Shown one piece after another: positions 9,070-17,724 of a stretch of 64,000 nt of DNA. Origin of the DNA: HLUCCA09 sp039822045 (lineage in GTDB: Bacteria > Pseudomonadota > Alphaproteobacteria > Rhodobacterales > Rhodobacteraceae); NCBI GenBank assembly GCA_039822045.1, contig JBCBMY010000009.1, forward strand, positions 62,001-126,000. Direction: 5' to 3'. The notes beneath the pieces were generated by a model. That model was not told where the DNA came from and searched no databases. It saw nothing but the letters and a program-made list of their open reading frames with translations. A program made the translations under genes and the position numbers. Positions within the stretch are counted from its first letter, which is position 1. Each line of letters begins with the position of its first letter.

Positions 9070-9797
9070 GTGCCTTCGTTTCTTTCGTCGGGTCGGGCCC
9101 CGGCGACCCAGAGCTTCTCACCTTGAAGGCCGTCGACAGGCTCAAGCATGCCGACGCTGTCCTTTTCGACGATCTTTCGGCCGGTCCGATCCTTGCACAT
9201 GCCCGCAAGGGCGCCGATCTCGTGGGTGTCGGCAAGCGGGCCGGGCGGCCATCTCCGAAGCAACACCACGTCAGTCGCCTTTTGGTGGACTACGCGCGGG
9301 ACGGTGCGCGCGTGGTGCGTCTGAAGTCGGGGGACGGCGGTCTTTTCGGGCGATTGGAGGAGGAACTCGTCGCACTGCGTGCCGAGGGCATCCCCTTTGA
9401 AATCGTGCCGGGCGTGCCGTCGGCCTGTGCCGCCGCCGCCGCCGCGGGCATCCCGCTGACCCGGCGCCTCACGGCGCGCCGCGTCCAGTTTGTGACGGGC
9501 CACGATACCGCGGGCGAGTTGCCCCCCGATCTTGATCTGCGGGCGCTGGCCGACCCGTCGGCAACCACCGTCGTCTATATGGGCAAGCGCACGTTTCCAC
9601 GCCTCGTCGAGGCCCTCGTGGGCCGTGGAATGTCGCCCGACACGCCGGCGCTTCTCGCCGCCGCCGTCACAACGCCAGACCAGCATCTCCTCCGTACGAC
9701 GATCGCCGCGCTTGCCGACCGGCTCCGCGTCGAGATCGGCACGGCGCCGGCCCTCATCCTCTATGGCCCTCTGGCGGAGGATGGCGAATGCAGCTGA
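9066..9797 (+). CDS. cobA: Uroporphyrinogen-III C-methyltransferase CobA
   Basis: The product is 243 residues, a stand-alone SUMT with no CysG extension. It methylates uroporphyrinogen III at C-2 and C-7 to give precorrin-2, the entry step of the branch. Motifs are FVGSGPGDPELLTLKAVDRL, VGVGKRAGRPSPKQ, VVRLKSGDGGLFGRLEEE and VPGVPSACAAAAAAGIPLT. A GTG start at 9066 overlaps the cobB stop. Its last ten bases overlap cobF. Confidence 0.95.
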   Translation: MSAFVSFVGSGPGDPELLTLKAVDRLKHADAVLFDDLSAGPILAHARKGADLVGVGKRAGRPSPKQHHVSRLLVDYARDGARVVRLKSGDGGLFGRLEEELVALRAEGIPFEIVPGVPSACAAAAAAGIPLTRRLTARRVQFVTGHDTAGELPPDLDLRALADPSATTVVYMGKRTFPRLVEALVGRGMSPDTPALLAAAVTTPDQHLLRTTIAALADRLRVEIGTAPALILYGPLAEDGECS

Positions 9798-10540
9798 CCC
9801 TGATTGGGATCGGCACCGGCAATCCCGATCACGTCACGGCAGAAGGCGTACGGGCAATCCGCGGGGCCGATCTGATCCTGCTGCCGCAGAAAGGCGAGGA
9901 GAAGCGCGACCTGGCGGATCTGCGCCGCCAGATCGTGGTTCACGTGCGTGGCGACAACGCTCCCGTGGCGGCCTTCGACCTGCCGACCCGCGCGGCGGAT
10001 GTGCCCTATTTCGAGGCCGTCGAAGCGTGGCACGATGCCATCGCCGAGGTCTGGGCGGCAGCCATCGCCGCGGCCCGACCAAATCCGTCCCACGTGGCGC
10101 TCCTGATCTGGGGAGATCCGTCGCTCTATGACAGTTCGCTCCGGATTGCGGCCCGCCTCTCCCCGCGGCCGATCCTCCGTGTCGTGCCCGGCATTACGGC
10201 ACTCCAGGCGCTGACTGCCGCCCATGCCATCCCGCTGAACGACGTCGGCGCTCCGGTCCTGATCACCACCGGCCGGAGGCTGCGCGCGGCCGGTTGGCCC
10301 GCCGGCGTCGACCGGCTCGCGGTCATGCTCGACGGAGGCTGCGCCTTCGCCGCTCTGGACGCGCCAAATGCTACGATCTGGTGGGGCGCCTTTCTCGGGA
10401 TGCCGGAGCAGATCCTGCACCATGGCAGGCTGGCCGACGTCTCGGATCAGATCGTGGCTGACAGGGCTGCCGCGCGTGAGCGACATGGCTGGATCATGGA
10501 TACATACATCTTGGCGCGAGCGTCCGATCCCCGACCCTGA
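9788..10540 (+). CDS. cobF: Precorrin-6A synthase (deacetylating) CobF
   Basis: The product is 250 residues. It methylates C-1 of precorrin-5 and removes the acetyl group, a step specific to the aerobic route. The CobF pattern is LIGIGTGNPDHVTAEGVRAI, LPQKGEEKRDLADLRR, LLIWGDPSLYDSSLRIAARL and VVPGITALQALTAAHAIPLN. It overlaps cobA by ten bases and is the last gene of the operon. The next gene is convergent. Confidence 0.95.
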   Translation: MQLTLIGIGTGNPDHVTAEGVRAIRGADLILLPQKGEEKRDLADLRRQIVVHVRGDNAPVAAFDLPTRAADVPYFEAVEAWHDAIAEVWAAAIAAARPNPSHVALLIWGDPSLYDSSLRIAARLSPRPILRVVPGITALQALTAAHAIPLNDVGAPVLITTGRRLRAAGWPAGVDRLAVMLDGGCAFAALDAPNATIWWGAFLGMPEQILHHGRLADVSDQIVADRAAARERHGWIMDTYILARASDPRP

Positions 10541-10547
10541 GGGGCGC

Positions 10548-10567
10548 GCCCGGCCTGGAAGCCGGGC
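10548..10567. terminator. Hairpin between convergent cobF and btuC
   Basis: A perfect 7-base inverted repeat, GCCCGGC, six-base loop, GCCGGGC, lies just after the cobF stop and 26 bases from the end of the opposing permease gene. No run of T follows on either strand. It is a possible weak bidirectional terminator or an RNA 3' end stabiliser. Confidence 0.35.
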
Positions 10568-10592
10568 CGTCGACCGCCGAGACGCAGCGGCA

Positions 10593-11654
10593 CTACTGAC
10601 GCCAACGGCCCAGCAACCACACGAAGAACGCCCCCCCGACAAGGCCCGTAACAATCCCGATAGGCATGTCCTCGGGCGCCATGATCGTCCGCGCCGCGAT
10701 GTCGGCCCAAAGAAGCAGGATGGCTCCAAGCAGGGCCGACGCGGGCAGGACGCGAGCATAGTCGCCGCCGAGGCCTAAGCGCACAATGTGCGGCACCATG
10801 AGGCCGACGAACCCGATCATCCCGGAAAAGGCCACCATTACCCCCGTGATCAGCGCGCCCACCACAAAAGTCGCCAGCCGGAACCGGGACACGGGAATGC
10901 CCAGCGTCGCCGCCGTCTCGTCGCCCACTGTCATCGCGTTCAGCGCAGTGCGGCGCGCCATGAGCCACGCCCCGCAAAGCGCCAGCACAATCAGTGGGTA
11001 GATCAGCTGACCCCACTGCGCCAGGCCGAGCCCGCCGAGCATCCAAAAGACCACCGTGTGAGACGCACGTGGATCTCCCAGAAAGATCAGCATGTTGGCC
11101 AGTGCCATGACGATAAAGGAGACGGCCACGCCCGCCAGAACGAGCCGGTCGGCGCTCGTGGCATCAGCCATTCGAGCGACACCGAGGACCACCGCGGTCG
11201 CCACAAGCGCACCCAGAAAGGCCAAGAGTGGCACCGTCAACAGCCCCAGAAACATGCCCGTGTGGAGCAGCGCGAGAATCGCGCCGAAGGCGCCTCCTGC
11301 AGAGATGCCAAGCAAATGCGGGTCGGACAGCGGATTGCGCGTCACCGCCTGAAGGCTCGCGCCCACCATCGCAAGGCCGGCGCCCACCATCATGGCCAGC
11401 AGCGCACGGGGCAAACGGATTTCCCAGACAATGGCGGCTTGGCCGACCGACCAGGACGCATCGATCGCCCAGGGTGCGACCTTCGCGAGCAGAACGCCCC
11501 AGACGGTGGCGGTGGGCACGTGCACGGCGCCCACCGACACGGCAATCGACAGCGAGACCAGAAGCGCCACCACCCCACCCAGATAGACCAGCGCCATCCG
11601 GCCGGGCCGGCGTACTGCACGGGCATGGGTTTGGGGCAGTGCGGTCTCGCTCAT
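10593..11654 (-). CDS. btuC: FecCD/BtuC-type ABC transporter permease
   Basis: The product is 353 residues with about ten hydrophobic segments. It is a permease of the siderophore/cobalamin importer class: RLPRALLAMMVGAGLAMVGASLQAVTRNPLSDPHLLGISAGGAFGA is its hallmark region, and GFVGLMVPHIVR near the C terminus is the EAA-like contact loop for the ATPase. The ATG at 11654 gives the normal family length, and an upstream in-frame start adds an Arg-rich non-membrane tail. It lies four bases after the binding-protein gene and is the last gene of a riboswitch-led operon, so its likely substrate is cobalamin or another corrinoid. Confidence 0.88.
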   Translation of the reverse strand: MSETALPQTHARAVRRPGRMALVYLGGVVALLVSLSIAVSVGAVHVPTATVWGVLLAKVAPWAIDASWSVGQAAIVWEIRLPRALLAMMVGAGLAMVGASLQAVTRNPLSDPHLLGISAGGAFGAILALLHTGMFLGLLTVPLLAFLGALVATAVVLGVARMADATSADRLVLAGVAVSFIVMALANMLIFLGDPRASHTVVFWMLGGLGLAQWGQLIYPLIVLALCGAWLMARRTALNAMTVGDETAATLGIPVSRFRLATFVVGALITGVMVAFSGMIGFVGLMVPHIVRLGLGGDYARVLPASALLGAILLLWADIAARTIMAPEDMPIGIVTGLVGGAFFVWLLGRWRQ

Positions 11655-11658
11655 CGCC

Positions 11659-12597
11659 TCAATCGCCCCAGAAGGCTTCGGCGAGCGTCTTGACCGCCGC
11701 GATGTTGCGCGGCCCCGGCGTCGCCTCGACATATTGGAGCGTCACGAACCGGTCGTTCTTGACGGCGTCGATCCCGGCGAAGGCGGGATTCGACATCATG
11801 AAGTCCCGCTTCTGCTCAGCCGTGACCTCGCCGTAGTTGACGATCACGATGATCTCGGGGTTCTTGGCGACCACCTCTTCCCAGTTCACCGTCGCCCAGC
11901 TCTTCTCGAAATCGTCCATCACATTCTGCCCGCCTGCAGCCTCGATCAGCGCCGTCGGCATGGCGAAGCGTCCCGCGGTAAAGGGGGCATCCTCACCGCT
12001 GTCATAGACGAAAGCCCGCACGGGCTCGGAGCCCGTCTCCAGCCCGCTGACGAACGTGTCGAGGTCTGCGCGATAGCCCTCAACCAAGCGCTCGGCGCGG
12101 TCTTCGACATCGAAGATCCGGCCCAGGTTCAACAGGTCGGCATACATGTCCTCGAGGCTCGCCTTGCCCTTCTCCATGATGTGGATGCAGCTCTCGGAGA
12201 GCTCGTACACCTCGATACCGAAGGGCGCGAGCGTGTCGGGCGTCACCTCTCCGCCCACCCGCATGCCATAGTTCCAGCCGGCAAAGAAGAAATCGGCTCC
12301 CGCCCCGATCAGAACCTCCTTCGACGGGTAGAGCTCCGACAGTTGAGGCAGCTCCACCAGACCTTCGCGCATGGTCTCGTCGAGCTTGTTCCAGCCGGTG
12401 ATCCCGGTATAGCCGACCATCCGATCCGTCAGCCCCAGAACCAGCATCATTTCGGTCAGGTTGACGTCGTTCGACACCGCGCGTTTAGGGGGCGCATCAA
12501 ACGTCACGTCGCGGTCGCAGCTCTCGACTGTCACGCCTGCGACGGCAGGGGCGGACGCGATGGCGAGCACAAATGCACAGGCAGTGCGTGTCTTCAT
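11659..12597 (-). CDS. btuF: Periplasmic substrate-binding protein, BtuF/FepB class
   Basis: The product is 312 residues, starting with a Sec signal peptide (MKTRTACAFVLAIASAPAVAG). The rest has the class III binding-protein pattern: PPKRAVSNDVNLTEMMLVLGL, VVAKNPEIIVIVNYG and a C-terminal VKTLAEAFWGD. The two lobes are joined by the long helix around residues 170-190. It delivers substrate to the BtuC/BtuD-like proteins encoded beside it. The ATG overlaps the ATPase stop (ATGA). The upstream cobalamin riboswitch favours a corrinoid substrate, although the general family also carries iron chelates. Confidence 0.82.
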   Translation of the reverse strand: MKTRTACAFVLAIASAPAVAGVTVESCDRDVTFDAPPKRAVSNDVNLTEMMLVLGLTDRMVGYTGITGWNKLDETMREGLVELPQLSELYPSKEVLIGAGADFFFAGWNYGMRVGGEVTPDTLAPFGIEVYELSESCIHIMEKGKASLEDMYADLLNLGRIFDVEDRAERLVEGYRADLDTFVSGLETGSEPVRAFVYDSGEDAPFTAGRFAMPTALIEAAGGQNVMDDFEKSWATVNWEEVVAKNPEIIVIVNYGEVTAEQKRDFMMSNPAFAGIDAVKNDRFVTLQYVEATPGPRNIAAVKTLAEAFWGD

Positions 12598-13400
12598 TGA
12601 AGGGTCCTCTCAGTTGGAAGGTGAAACGTCATGTGGGTGGAGCCGCTCGGCTCAAGGCGATTGTGCCGGGCGTTCACGCGGAAGGCCGCAGACACCGCCG
12701 CCTCGGTCAGAACCTGCCCCGGTGGGCCGAAGCCGAGCGTCCGCCCTCCCGCCAGAAGCAGCACGTCATCGCAAATGGCCGCCGCCATATTGAGATCGTG
12801 GAGCGACGTGACGATCGTCAGCGGCAGGTGGCGCACGAGCGCAAGCACCTCAAGCTGGTGCCGGATGTCGAGGTGATTGGTCGGCTCGTCCAGGATCAAA
12901 AGGCGCGGCTCCTGAGCGAGCGCGCGGGCCATCATGACACGCTGACGTTCGCCGCCCGACAGCGTGCCGAGCGCGCGATCGGCGAAACCGAGCAGTTCCA
13001 TCCGGTCCAGCGCCTGGGCCACGACATCGGCTTCGCGCGCGCCCAGCCCGCCGCCCCAACCTGTCCGGTGCGGCGTCCGGCCCAACGCCACGATCTCGCG
13101 CACGGTGAGCGCGAAGTCCGACGGGTGTTCCTGCAAGACCGCTGCAACCTGTCGCGCGGCCTGCCGGGCAGAGAGGTGCCAGAGATCGGCACCGTCAATC
13201 TGGATCGTCCCGGTGCTTGGCCGTTGGAAGCGGTAGAGCAGGCGCAGGAGCGTTGACTTGCCGGCGCCGTTCGGGCCGAGCACGCCAAGCACGCGGCCGG
13301 GGGCGAGTGCGAAACTTGTCGTCTCGAGAATGGCCGCGGCGCCGCGTCGAGGCACCCAACTTGCCGTATCGACCGTCAGGGCTGCCGCCGGGCTCAGCAT
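12594..13400 (-). CDS. btuD: FecE/BtuD-type ABC transporter ATPase
   Basis: The product is 268 residues with a full nucleotide-binding set: Walker A GPNGAGKSTLLRLL, Q-loop VLQEHP, signature LSGGERQRVMMARALAQEP, Walker B LLILDEPTNHLD and the switch histidine in TSLHDLNMAA. It powers the importer with the two genes downstream. I see no good ribosome site before the ATG at 13400. The ATG instead overlaps the stop of a 42-codon leader ORF by seven bases, so translation probably depends on coupling. A cobalamin riboswitch lies about 245 bases upstream. Confidence 0.9.
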   Translation of the reverse strand: MLSPAAALTVDTASWVPRRGAAAILETTSFALAPGRVLGVLGPNGAGKSTLLRLLYRFQRPSTGTIQIDGADLWHLSARQAARQVAAVLQEHPSDFALTVREIVALGRTPHRTGWGGGLGAREADVVAQALDRMELLGFADRALGTLSGGERQRVMMARALAQEPRLLILDEPTNHLDIRHQLEVLALVRHLPLTIVTSLHDLNMAAAICDDVLLLAGGRTLGFGPPGQVLTEAAVSAAFRVNARHNRLEPSGSTHMTFHLPTERTLQ

Positions 13401-13522
13401 GGTCGCTGGCCATACGAAGAGCCGATACTACGGCGCGCCGCGCCTCCTCGTGCATGGCCCGACGATGCGACCCAAGACGAAGGCGAATGGCTTGTTAGAC
13501 CCCTGGAAGTGACATCAGGCAT
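13394..13522 (-). CDS. 42-residue leader ORF between riboswitch and btuD
   Basis: This reads ATG at 13522 to TGA at 13394-13396. It begins MPDVTSRGLTSHSP and ends GQRPC. A strong GGAGGG (complement of 13527-13532) lies five bases before the ATG, whereas btuD has no visible site of its own. The stop overlaps the btuD start as ATGCTGA. I recognise no family. It is probably a coupling ORF for riboswitch control rather than a functional protein. Confidence 0.45.
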   Translation of the reverse strand: MPDVTSRGLTSHSPSSWVASSGHARGGAARRSIGSSYGQRPC

Positions 13523-13527
13523 AACGC

Positions 13528-13547
13528 CCTCCGCAAACATGCGGGGG
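13528..13547 (-). promoter_or_regulatory. Hairpin covering the leader-ORF ribosome site
   Basis: On the minus strand the sequence CCCCCGCA-TGTT-TGCGGAGG can pair over eight positions with one A/C mismatch, and the right arm is the Shine-Dalgarno of the leader ORF. This is the arrangement expected of a sequestering hairpin acting below a translational riboswitch. Confidence 0.4.
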
Positions 13548-13644
13548 CGAAAGGGTCTATTATGTGCGCGGGCGTACCCGGTTGTGCCATCTTGGACCTT
13601 CCTCCCGGACACCCCGCCCGAGTTGGTTGCAGGTCGGACACCGA

Positions 13645-13840
13645 GGTGCCCGTGATGGCAGGTCTCCTGACTTGCGGGTCACTGCTAGCCCGATCCTTCC
13701 CGGGCACAGGCGCAGGGGCCAGCCCAGTGGTATCGTCGGGGTCGCTCACCGCTCACAGTTGCGGGGGCAGTCGCAGCCTTGGGCCGAAGCCCGCACTGCG
13801 TTCCCTTTTCATCTCTTTGGCATAGCGCCGCCAAGAACCA
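13645..13840 (-). promoter_or_regulatory. Cobalamin riboswitch
   Basis: Read on the minus strand, this segment has the ordered conserved blocks of the AdoCbl riboswitch: GATGAAAAGGGAACGCAGTG, then GACTGCCCCCGCAACTGTG with its GCAACTGT core (13755-13762 on the plus strand), GCGGTGAGCGACC, and finally AGTCAGGAGACCTGCC (the B12 box, about 13656-13672). It lies upstream of btuD-btuF-btuC. When adenosylcobalamin is bound, expression of these genes should fall. Boundaries are approximate to about ten bases. Confidence 0.93.
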
Positions 13841-13848
13841 TCGGCTTG

Positions 13849-13877
13849 ACGTTGAGCGAGCGCACGATCCTCGTCAA
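13849..13877 (-). promoter_or_regulatory. Possible promoter of the riboswitch transcript
   Basis: On the minus strand TTGACG (13877-13872) and CAACGT (13854-13849) are 17 bases apart and just upstream of the riboswitch. The -35 match is good and the -10 match is poor. Confidence 0.3.
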
Positions 13878-13924
13878 GTGGCAACGGTCCTGACCGGCGA
13901 GGCAGAACGCCCCCGGTGCCTTCT

Positions 13925-13942
13925 CCAGCGGGCGTCCGCTGG
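13925..13942 (-). terminator. Hairpin after the sugar permease operon
   Basis: A perfect 7-base inverted repeat CCAGCGG with a four-base loop (GCGT on the plus strand) and CCGCTGG follows the stop of the permease gene at 13948. No T run follows. It may end the permease transcript before the riboswitch region. Confidence 0.35.
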
Positions 13943-13947
13943 CCCCG

Positions 13948-14871
13948 CTACTTAACGGCCCCCGCGGCCATGCCCTTGATGATGTACCGCTCCAGCACGA
14001 TGCCGATCACCACCAGGGGCAGGATCGCGGCCGTCGAAAGCGCCGCCATCGACCACCAATTGATGCCCTGGCTGCCGGTCTGGCTTGCCACCATCACCGG
14101 GAGCGTAACGGCGTCCGTCGAGGTGAGAAGCGCGGCGAAGAAGTATTCGTTCCAGGTCAATACGAGGCACAGAATGAAAGCAGCCACCATGCCTGGAAGC
14201 GCGATGGGCAGGATAATCGTCAGGAAAGCGCCCCAGATCGACAGGCCATCGACCAGCGCCGCCTCTTCCAACTCCGTCGGGATCGAGCCGAACTGATCGC
14301 GCATGATCCAGATGACGATGGGCATCACCGTCAGGGCATAGAGCAGAATGAGGCCCAATCGTGTGTCCAGAAGATCGACCTCGCGGTAGAGCACAAGGAA
14401 GGGGAGCGCCAGAACGACCGGCGGCAGGATCAACTGACTGAGAAAGAAGAAGCTGATATCGTCATTCTTCATTGGCCCGAACCTGTACTCGAACCGGCTC
14501 AGCCCATAAGCGGCAAGGGAGCCGAGGACCAGCGCCAGGAATGAGGCGGAGAACGCCACGATCGTGGAATTCCACAATCGCAGCAGGAACTGTTCCCGCA
14601 CCGTCGATGCCGCGCCGATCGTGTCGGGGCTCAGCCCCAGGGACCGCCAGCCAAGCCATTGCGGCGTGTAATCCACCCAAGGCACCAGATTGCCCTGCAT
14701 CACGTCGGGCGCCATCTTGAACGAGGTCGTAACGGTCCAGAAAATCGGAAAAAGGCAGATGAACGCCCAGAAGACCAGAACAGCATAAACCGCTGTCCGG
14801 CCGAGGTACCATTTGGCCCGGAAACTGCGGTCCGCCGCGCTGTCATGGAAGATCTGGGTCTCGCTCGCCAT
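13948..14871 (-). CDS. Sugar ABC transporter permease, MalG type
   Basis: The product is about 307 residues with six hydrophobic segments. It is an inner-membrane permease of the carbohydrate class (CUT1). The EAA loop reads EEAALVDGLSIWGAFLTIILPIALPG, and the C terminus ends YIIKGMAAGAVK as in MalG-type proteins. The ATG at 14871 has GAGGG upstream, and the in-frame start further up is unlikely. It lies 10 bases after its partner permease. No binding protein or ATPase is adjacent. The CUT1 binding protein at 23420 and ATPase at 25347 probably complete the importer, because they share the same operator motif. Confidence 0.88.
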   Translation of the reverse strand: MASETQIFHDSAADRSFRAKWYLGRTAVYAVLVFWAFICLFPIFWTVTTSFKMAPDVMQGNLVPWVDYTPQWLGWRSLGLSPDTIGAASTVREQFLLRLWNSTIVAFSASFLALVLGSLAAYGLSRFEYRFGPMKNDDISFFFLSQLILPPVVLALPFLVLYREVDLLDTRLGLILLYALTVMPIVIWIMRDQFGSIPTELEEAALVDGLSIWGAFLTIILPIALPGMVAAFILCLVLTWNEYFFAALLTSTDAVTLPVMVASQTGSQGINWWSMAALSTAAILPLVVIGIVLERYIIKGMAAGAVK

Positions 14872-14881
14872 CACGCCGCCC

Positions 14882-16000
14882 TCAGTATTGTGGCCGCATC
14901 CAGCGGGACACGAGCTTGATGAAGATCGTAAATGCAATGACGATCAGAACCAGATACGCGACGGCCAGCATCGTGCCGTAGCCGACATTCGACCGGTCGC
15001 GATACTCCCGAAAAATGAAGCTGGTGACGCTGTCGGTTGCGCCGCCCGGGCCGCCCGAAGTCACATTGATGACAATGTCGGCAAGCTTCAGCTTAAAGAT
15101 GATGCGGATCATGATCGCCGTTAGCGACACGGGCAGCATCAGGGGAAACGTGACTTCCCAGAAGCTTTGCCAGGGGCTCGCGCCATCGACCTGAGCGGCT
15201 TCCTGCAGGTCCTTCGGAATGGCCTGCAGCCCGGCAAGCAGCATGATCATCATGAACGGAATAAACGTCCAGGCATCCATCGCCGCCATCAGATAGGGCG
15301 CGAGATCGGGGTCGCCGAAGAAGCTCGGATTGTCCCAGCCCAGCGACCGCGCGAGCCGGGCGATAGGGCCGAACCGCGCCTCGAACATGGACTTGCCGAT
15401 CATCCATGACACCGCGACGGGCGACAGCATCAGCGGCAGCAGAAACGCCACGCGGAAGAACTTGCGCGCCCTGATCTGGCTGTTCAGCAGAAGCGCCAGA
15501 CCAAAGGCGATCACGTATTCCACCAGAATTGCGGCCGTGTAGAACACCATGTTGCCAAGCGCGTTCCAATAGAAGTCGTCGGCCCACATCTGGCGAATAT
15601 TGTCGAAGCCGTTGAACTGCTGCCCGTCGATGGCAGACAGGTTCCAGTCCGAGAACGCGATAGTCAGCGCAAAGATCAGCGGAAAGATCACCATCGATGC
15701 GATGAAAAGCGTGGCCGGCACGATGAACAGCTGCCGCTTGCCCTGCTCGCCGAAGCGGATCACCAAGCTTGCGCAATAGGCCGTGATGAACAGGCAATAG
15801 GCATAGAGCGTTAGCCGCCAATCCTCGGCAAAAGCTTCGAACGAGGCCGCGCCTTCGCCCGAGCGCGCCAGGATCTGCCCCAGCGCAACAGCAAAGAGCA
15901 CCGCTCCGGCCACCCATACCAGCACTCGCCCGAACTGCGCCCGGGCCGGGCTGATCTGATCATTGGTGACGACGTAGAGGCGGTCGACAGGCTCTGACAT
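14882..16000 (-). CDS. Sugar ABC transporter permease, MalF type
   Basis: The product is 372 residues, with an N-terminal extension of two membrane segments before the usual six. The EAA loop is LQEAAQVDGASPWQSFWEVTFPLMLP, typical of MalF-type CUT1 permeases. The start codon (16000-15998) lies inside a palindrome shared with four other promoters in the window, and no Shine-Dalgarno is visible before it, so the message may be leaderless or the true start may be different. It is the first gene of a two-gene operon. The likely substrate is L-fucose or a fucose-containing glycoside, inferred only from the shared operator. Confidence 0.88.
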   Translation of the reverse strand: MSEPVDRLYVVTNDQISPARAQFGRVLVWVAGAVLFAVALGQILARSGEGAASFEAFAEDWRLTLYAYCLFITAYCASLVIRFGEQGKRQLFIVPATLFIASMVIFPLIFALTIAFSDWNLSAIDGQQFNGFDNIRQMWADDFYWNALGNMVFYTAAILVEYVIAFGLALLLNSQIRARKFFRVAFLLPLMLSPVAVSWMIGKSMFEARFGPIARLARSLGWDNPSFFGDPDLAPYLMAAMDAWTFIPFMMIMLLAGLQAIPKDLQEAAQVDGASPWQSFWEVTFPLMLPVSLTAIMIRIIFKLKLADIVINVTSGGPGGATDSVTSFIFREYRDRSNVGYGTMLAVAYLVLIVIAFTIFIKLVSRWMRPQY

Positions 16001-16012
16001 GCTAGCACGTTA
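15995..16012. promoter_or_regulatory. GntR-type operator, copy 1
   Basis: TGACATGCTAGCACGTTA overlaps the start codon of the MalF-type permease. It is an imperfect copy of the palindrome TAACATGCTAGCATGTTA found at the fucose-pathway regulator (30953-30970). Confidence 0.7.
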
Positions 16013-16186
16013 GGTGGCAGCGCCGGGATCGGGAAGAGGAATTTGCAGCGAGATACATGGCAGCGCTGGGTCGGAGCCCGGGCGCTAGGCCCCGTCTTCC
16101 GGTTGCACGTTGGCGCTATCCCGATCACCTTGATGCGCGGGCCGCAGGACCGCGTACCGACTTGATCGAGAGGGGAGACATCTTCG

Positions 16187-16963
16187 TTGGACAAAGCTTC
16201 CAACCGCGCCCCAGCTGGCACAGACACAGCCGGTCGCCGATCGAGGCCGGTGCGGGTGGCGGACGCGATCAAGGAATGGGTCGTCGAAGGCAACATGCAA
16301 AAGGGCGACCGTCTGCCCGGCGAGGCCGACCTGATGGCGCGGTTCGGCATGGCTAAAGGCACGATCCGCGAGGCCATGCGCATCCTCGAGGCACAGGGCC
16401 TTGTCGAAACCCGAACCGGCCCCGGGGGCGGCAGCTTCGTGGGCGAGGTGACCGCAGACAGAGCAAAGGCGCTCTTGGCCAACTATTTCTTTTTCCAAGA
16501 CCTTTCGCTCGCCGACATCTACCAGCTGCGAAAGGTCCTCGAGCCCGAGCTTGCGGCCTCATTGTCGGGTCGATTGAGCGAGGCGCAACTCACCACACTC
16601 GAATCCGTGGTCGCGCAATATCCTGAACCCGCTCTCACTGCAGATGAGGAACGCGATCAGCATGTGGCATCGCTGGAATTCCACCGGACACTAGCGACGT
16701 TCTCGGGCAACGCACTGCTCGCCTTTGTCGTCAGCTTCATGGCGCGCATCCTGACGGACCTGACCGTATATCGAAGGCTCTACGATCCGCCCAATCGAGA
16801 GCTGCACGCAAAGGGCATTGCCTATCAAGTCGAACTGATCGGCGCCCTGCGGGACGGACGGGCCGACGCCGCGCGATCCATCATGCGGGCCCATATGGAG
16901 ACAGCCGAGGCTCTGATGCACGCCCAGGAAGCCCAGGTCCTGCGCCGCTTCATCGCCGAATGA
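16187..16963 (+). CDS. GntR-family regulator, FadR (FCD) subclass
   Basis: The product is 258 residues. The winged-helix domain covers about residues 20-90 (LPGEADLMARFGMAKGTIREAMRILEAQGLVETRTGPGGGSFV), followed by an all-helical FCD ligand domain with metal-ligand-type positions (EFHRTLATFSGN, HAKGIAYQVELIGALRDG, RAHMETAE). I chose the TTG at 16187, which has AGGGGAG ten bases upstream. It lies between the sugar permeases and the DUF1028/peptide-type importer. Its best candidate target is the TTATCATGATAA palindrome at 17725-17770, not the five-copy fucose palindrome, but this is inference from position. Confidence 0.85.
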   Translation: MDKASNRAPAGTDTAGRRSRPVRVADAIKEWVVEGNMQKGDRLPGEADLMARFGMAKGTIREAMRILEAQGLVETRTGPGGGSFVGEVTADRAKALLANYFFFQDLSLADIYQLRKVLEPELAASLSGRLSEAQLTTLESVVAQYPEPALTADEERDQHVASLEFHRTLATFSGNALLAFVVSFMARILTDLTVYRRLYDPPNRELHAKGIAYQVELIGALRDGRADAARSIMRAHMETAEALMHAQEAQVLRRFIAE

Positions 16964-16969
16964 GAGGCA

Positions 16970-17695
16970 TCAACGACGCACCAGCGGACCGCTATCGATC
17001 ATCGGTTCAGGCCGCGCCGCCTTGTCATCCGGGGCAGGGGCGCGATGGGGATCGTCCTCCACCGGGACGACCTTCGTCCAACTGAGATAGGGCTCGCTCT
17101 GGGACGCGTGATACAGACCCGATAGAGCGCCCAGAGGATCGGCCGCATGGTCGATGCGCAACGTCAGCGGCGCCCGGTCCCGCGCGACGACCAGCAGAGC
17201 GGCCGACTTCAAACCTCTGGCATCGCCCCCCGCCGCGGCCGCGGCGTGCATGGCCGCCAACAGCCGCTCGGCGAAAGGCAGCGTCGCCCCTTGGCCAAAT
17301 CCCTCTACGGCGGCCTCGATCACGTTCGGCCCGGTCAGCATGTTGCCCGCAATGACAAGGCCCGGCGCCTCATGGGTCGCCGCGAACGCTATACTCTGGG
17401 CTCCGGTGAACGCACCGGTGGCCCCGGTCCGGTCGAGCGCGGCGAGTTGCCGATGTGCCCGGCCCGTGTCGGGCTCGGTGACCCGCGCCACTGCTGTGCG
17501 CGCGTCCGCCCCGTTGCCCATCGCCGCGACCACCGCCTCCCCCCAAAGCGTCGAGGGAGCCGTCCCCTGGCTCGCCGACAAGCCTGCCACTGCCGTCCCG
17601 CGCAGGACCCAGCCGCCCACACACAGGCTGCCGGTTGCGGCGATGCCGCCCAGAGCGCTTGATTCTTCATCGCGTGCGAGGATCGAGATGGTCAC
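16970..17695 (-). CDS. DUF1028 family protein
   Basis: The product is about 241 residues. It matches DUF1028, an Ntn-hydrolase-like family often found beside peptide importers: TISILARDEESSALGG at the start, GWVLRGTAVAGLSASQGTA, and RQLAALDRTGATGAFTGAQS. I chose the GTG at 17695, because the longer reading adds 39 residues that do not belong to the family. The biochemical role of DUF1028 is not established. It is divergent from the family-5 binding protein, and the palindrome in the gap probably controls both. Confidence 0.8.
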   Translation of the reverse strand: MTISILARDEESSALGGIAATGSLCVGGWVLRGTAVAGLSASQGTAPSTLWGEAVVAAMGNGADARTAVARVTEPDTGRAHRQLAALDRTGATGAFTGAQSIAFAATHEAPGLVIAGNMLTGPNVIEAAVEGFGQGATLPFAERLLAAMHAAAAAGGDARGLKSAALLVVARDRAPLTLRIDHAADPLGALSGLYHASQSEPYLSWTKVVPVEDDPHRAPAPDDKAARPEPMIDSGPLVRR

Positions 17696-17724
17696 GATGC
17701 CGAACTCCGAGGGGTGGGCCTTGC

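Noticed and set aside
1..10540. Anaerobic (cbi) cobalamin pathway
   Set aside because: CobG, CobF and CobN are present and no CbiD or CbiK is seen, so the oxygen-dependent route is encoded.
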